Assembly (NCBI GenBank): GCA_017643585.1
Contig: JAEPND010000015.1
Location: 1-62,084, forward strand
DNA from: Maricaulis sp.
GTDB lineage: Bacteria; Pseudomonadota; Alphaproteobacteria; Caulobacterales; Maricaulaceae
Direction: 5' to 3'
DNA: 62,084 nucleotides
Position numbers and translations under genes: made by a program
The notes under the pieces: model-generated
What the model saw: the letters and a program-made list of their open reading frames with translations, nothing else
Database searches by the model: none
Told to the model about the DNA's origin: nothing
Shown: positions 60,831 to 62,084 of the stretch, piece after piece
How positions within the stretch are numbered: position 1 is the stretch's first letter
Layout of the letters: every line of letters starts with the position of its first letter

Positions 60831-62012
60831 ATGCGTCAATCACTCGTTTCACTGGCTGTTTGGGTCCTGTTTCCGTTAGTCGCTACTGCAGCCCAGGATC
60901 CCTTGCCTGACGAGGTGGCCGAGCTCTATGTCGCCTATCAACAGGCCGAGCAAAGCGGTGACCTGGCCGCGACACTGGAGGCGGCAGACGCTGTCTATCG
61001 CGCGGCGCGACGCGCGCGGGTGGATGATGTGACGTTGGGAGCGCTGGCGGAAAACCTTGGTTATTACGCGTCCGCATCCCAGGATTTCGAGCGCGCCTAT
61101 GACGCATGGCGGGAGGCGGCGGAGCGGGCGGACGATAATGCGATGACGGCGGGCTATCGCTGGCAAAATGCGTCAGTCGCAGCCTACCGGCTGGGCGATC
61201 ATAATGATGCCCGACGATGCGCGATGAATGCGAGCGAGGATTTCGCCGATGTAGAAGCCCTGCCAGCTGAGGCGATGAATATAGCCATCCAGGCACATGT
61301 GTTCGCGGCGCAGCTAAATGCTGAGCGCGGCAGCATCTCAGCGAGCGGTCGTGCTGCACAACGCGCGCTGGACTTGTTCGCTCAAGTCGATCGCCCCTAC
61401 GACCGTTTTACCGCGCTGAGCTATTTTTATGTCGGGTTGGATGACCTCACGGATGAGGACTTCCTCGAGGCGGCGGTCAAGCTGCATATCGCCCATGATC
61501 TGTTCCGCGCTCTGGAGTCCGGTGAAGATGAAATTGGGACGGCTGCAGCCTTGTCCAGCTATTCGCGTCGACGCTTGCTCCGCCAAATCAGTATGAATTC
61601 CGAGAATCGTCGATATCAGGCGCGTGCCGAAGAATTTGATGATGAAATGGAAGCCGCACTGGCGGCCAATCCTCTGCATGAGCAGCTGGCGCACTTGAAC
61701 CCCGATGAGGAAGAGGACGAGATCTTGCCCGATGGTGCAATCGATGCGGTGCCGGCGCGGAGGAATCCACCGCGATACCCGAGCGATGCAGCAAATCGTG
61801 GCATCGAGGGTTTTATTGCCCTGCGCTACACCGTTGAAGCGGATGGTAGCACATCCGGTGTCGAGGTGATTTATTCCGCACCGAGTGGGTATTTCGATGA
61901 GGCGGCCATCGGTGCGATCACAAACTGGCGCTACGAGCCCGCTACGATTGACGGCGTTGCGGTTCGACGTGAGGGCGTCGAGACACAATTCAACTTCGAA
62001 CTGGCGAACTAG
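60831..62012 (+). CDS. Secreted TPR protein with TonB-like C-terminal domain, copy 2
   Basis: 393 aa from the ATG at 60831, with GGGGGGAG upstream. Signal peptide (to ATAAQD), helical TPR-like repeats, an acidic stretch (NPDEEEDEILPDG) and a clear TonB-C domain with PPRYPSDAANRGIEGFIALRY and AIGAITNWRYEPATIDG. As in copy 1 there is no membrane anchor. It flanks the M48/YjgN pair on the other side. A possible promoter (TTGACT at 60774, CATACT at 60797) is 17 bp spaced. It ends just before the right terminal repeat. Confidence 0.78.
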   Translation: MRQSLVSLAVWVLFPLVATAAQDPLPDEVAELYVAYQQAEQSGDLAATLEAADAVYRAARRARVDDVTLGALAENLGYYASASQDFERAYDAWREAAERADDNAMTAGYRWQNASVAAYRLGDHNDARRCAMNASEDFADVEALPAEAMNIAIQAHVFAAQLNAERGSISASGRAAQRALDLFAQVDRPYDRFTALSYFYVGLDDLTDEDFLEAAVKLHIAHDLFRALESGEDEIGTAAALSSYSRRRLLRQISMNSENRRYQARAEEFDDEMEAALAANPLHEQLAHLNPDEEEDEILPDGAIDAVPARRNPPRYPSDAANRGIEGFIALRYTVEADGSTSGVEVIYSAPSGYFDEAAIGAITNWRYEPATIDGVAVRREGVETQFNFELAN

Positions 62013-62013
62013 C

Positions 62014-62084
62014 TGTCAAAGCTATGAAGGTTGTTCACCCGGGGCTGGGTTGAGAGATTGGGGTTGCAACACTCCACCTCTTAG
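62014..62084. repeat. Right copy of 71-bp terminal inverted repeat
   Basis: Perfect reverse complement of bases 2-72. It begins 2 bases after the stop codon of the TPR/TonB-C gene. See the left copy for content. Confidence 0.95.

Overview
The window looks like a chromosomal segment of a stalked or budding alphaproteobacterium close to Maricaulis (Hyphomonadales/Caulobacterales side). This is inferred from gene content and order: popZ beside valS, the erpA-dgt-ftsN-nagZ-scpA-scpB-tatABC-serS-surE-pcm-nlpD-yajC-secD-secF block known from Caulobacter relatives, many secreted serine hydrolases, and candidate CtrA (TTAA-N7-TTAA) and CcrM (GANTC) sites. The DNA is GC-rich and densely coded on both strands. 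There are no phage, plasmid, IS or CRISPR signatures. The first and last 71 bases are perfect inverted copies of each other, so the window may be a whole contig ending in a dispersed repeat, or a segment bounded by inverted repeats.

Region by region: 1-8.0 kb holds a LOG nucleosidase, a LysM protein, a secreted protein with an NEGHH motif, an Atm1-type ABC exporter and two beta-lactamase-fold hydrolases. 8.0-13.0 kb holds tRNA-Asn, an intergenic stretch with a probable small RNA, and a light-repair cluster (photolyase, DUF2256 zinc ribbon, FeS-type photolyase PhrB, SDR), then tRNA-Cys. 13.1-20.4 kb holds a PCMT-like methyltransferase, tolC, popZ, valS with a large insertion, and a DUF3137 protein. 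20.7-26.8 kb holds the divergent selU/selD pair and a locus with two DUF2145 gene pairs around a membrane LytTR regulator. 26.9-45.4 kb is mostly conserved core: DNA repair, Fe-S maturation, dNTP control, division (FtsN), peptidoglycan recycling (NagZ), condensin partners (ScpAB), Tat export, SerS, SurE/Pcm, a degenerate NlpD, and YajC/SecDF. A Doc-type toxin-antitoxin pair and a frameshifted RidA-family gene interrupt it between serS and surE. 45.5-49.2 kb holds a serine hydrolase, SodB, a squalene/phytoene-synthase-like protein and an SDR. 49.2-56.7 kb is a tandem array of three S9 peptidases downstream of trmFO. 56.8-62.0 kb holds two TPR/TonB-C paralogues around an M48 protease and YjgN pair.

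Most striking points: (1) an orphan Rho-independent terminator with a CtrA-type box and seven GANTC sites between tRNA-Asn and the DUF962 gene, suggesting a cell-cycle-controlled small RNA; (2) the S9 array carries a 151-bp scar that copies the 3' end of trmFO, and one copy has Gly in place of the catalytic Ser; (3) ValRS has 118 residues of atypical sequence inside its catalytic domain; (4) the duplicated small-secreted-protein plus DUF2145 module around a LytTR regulator; (5) the terminal inverted repeats. All functions are read from sequence motifs and family knowledge; no database search was run.
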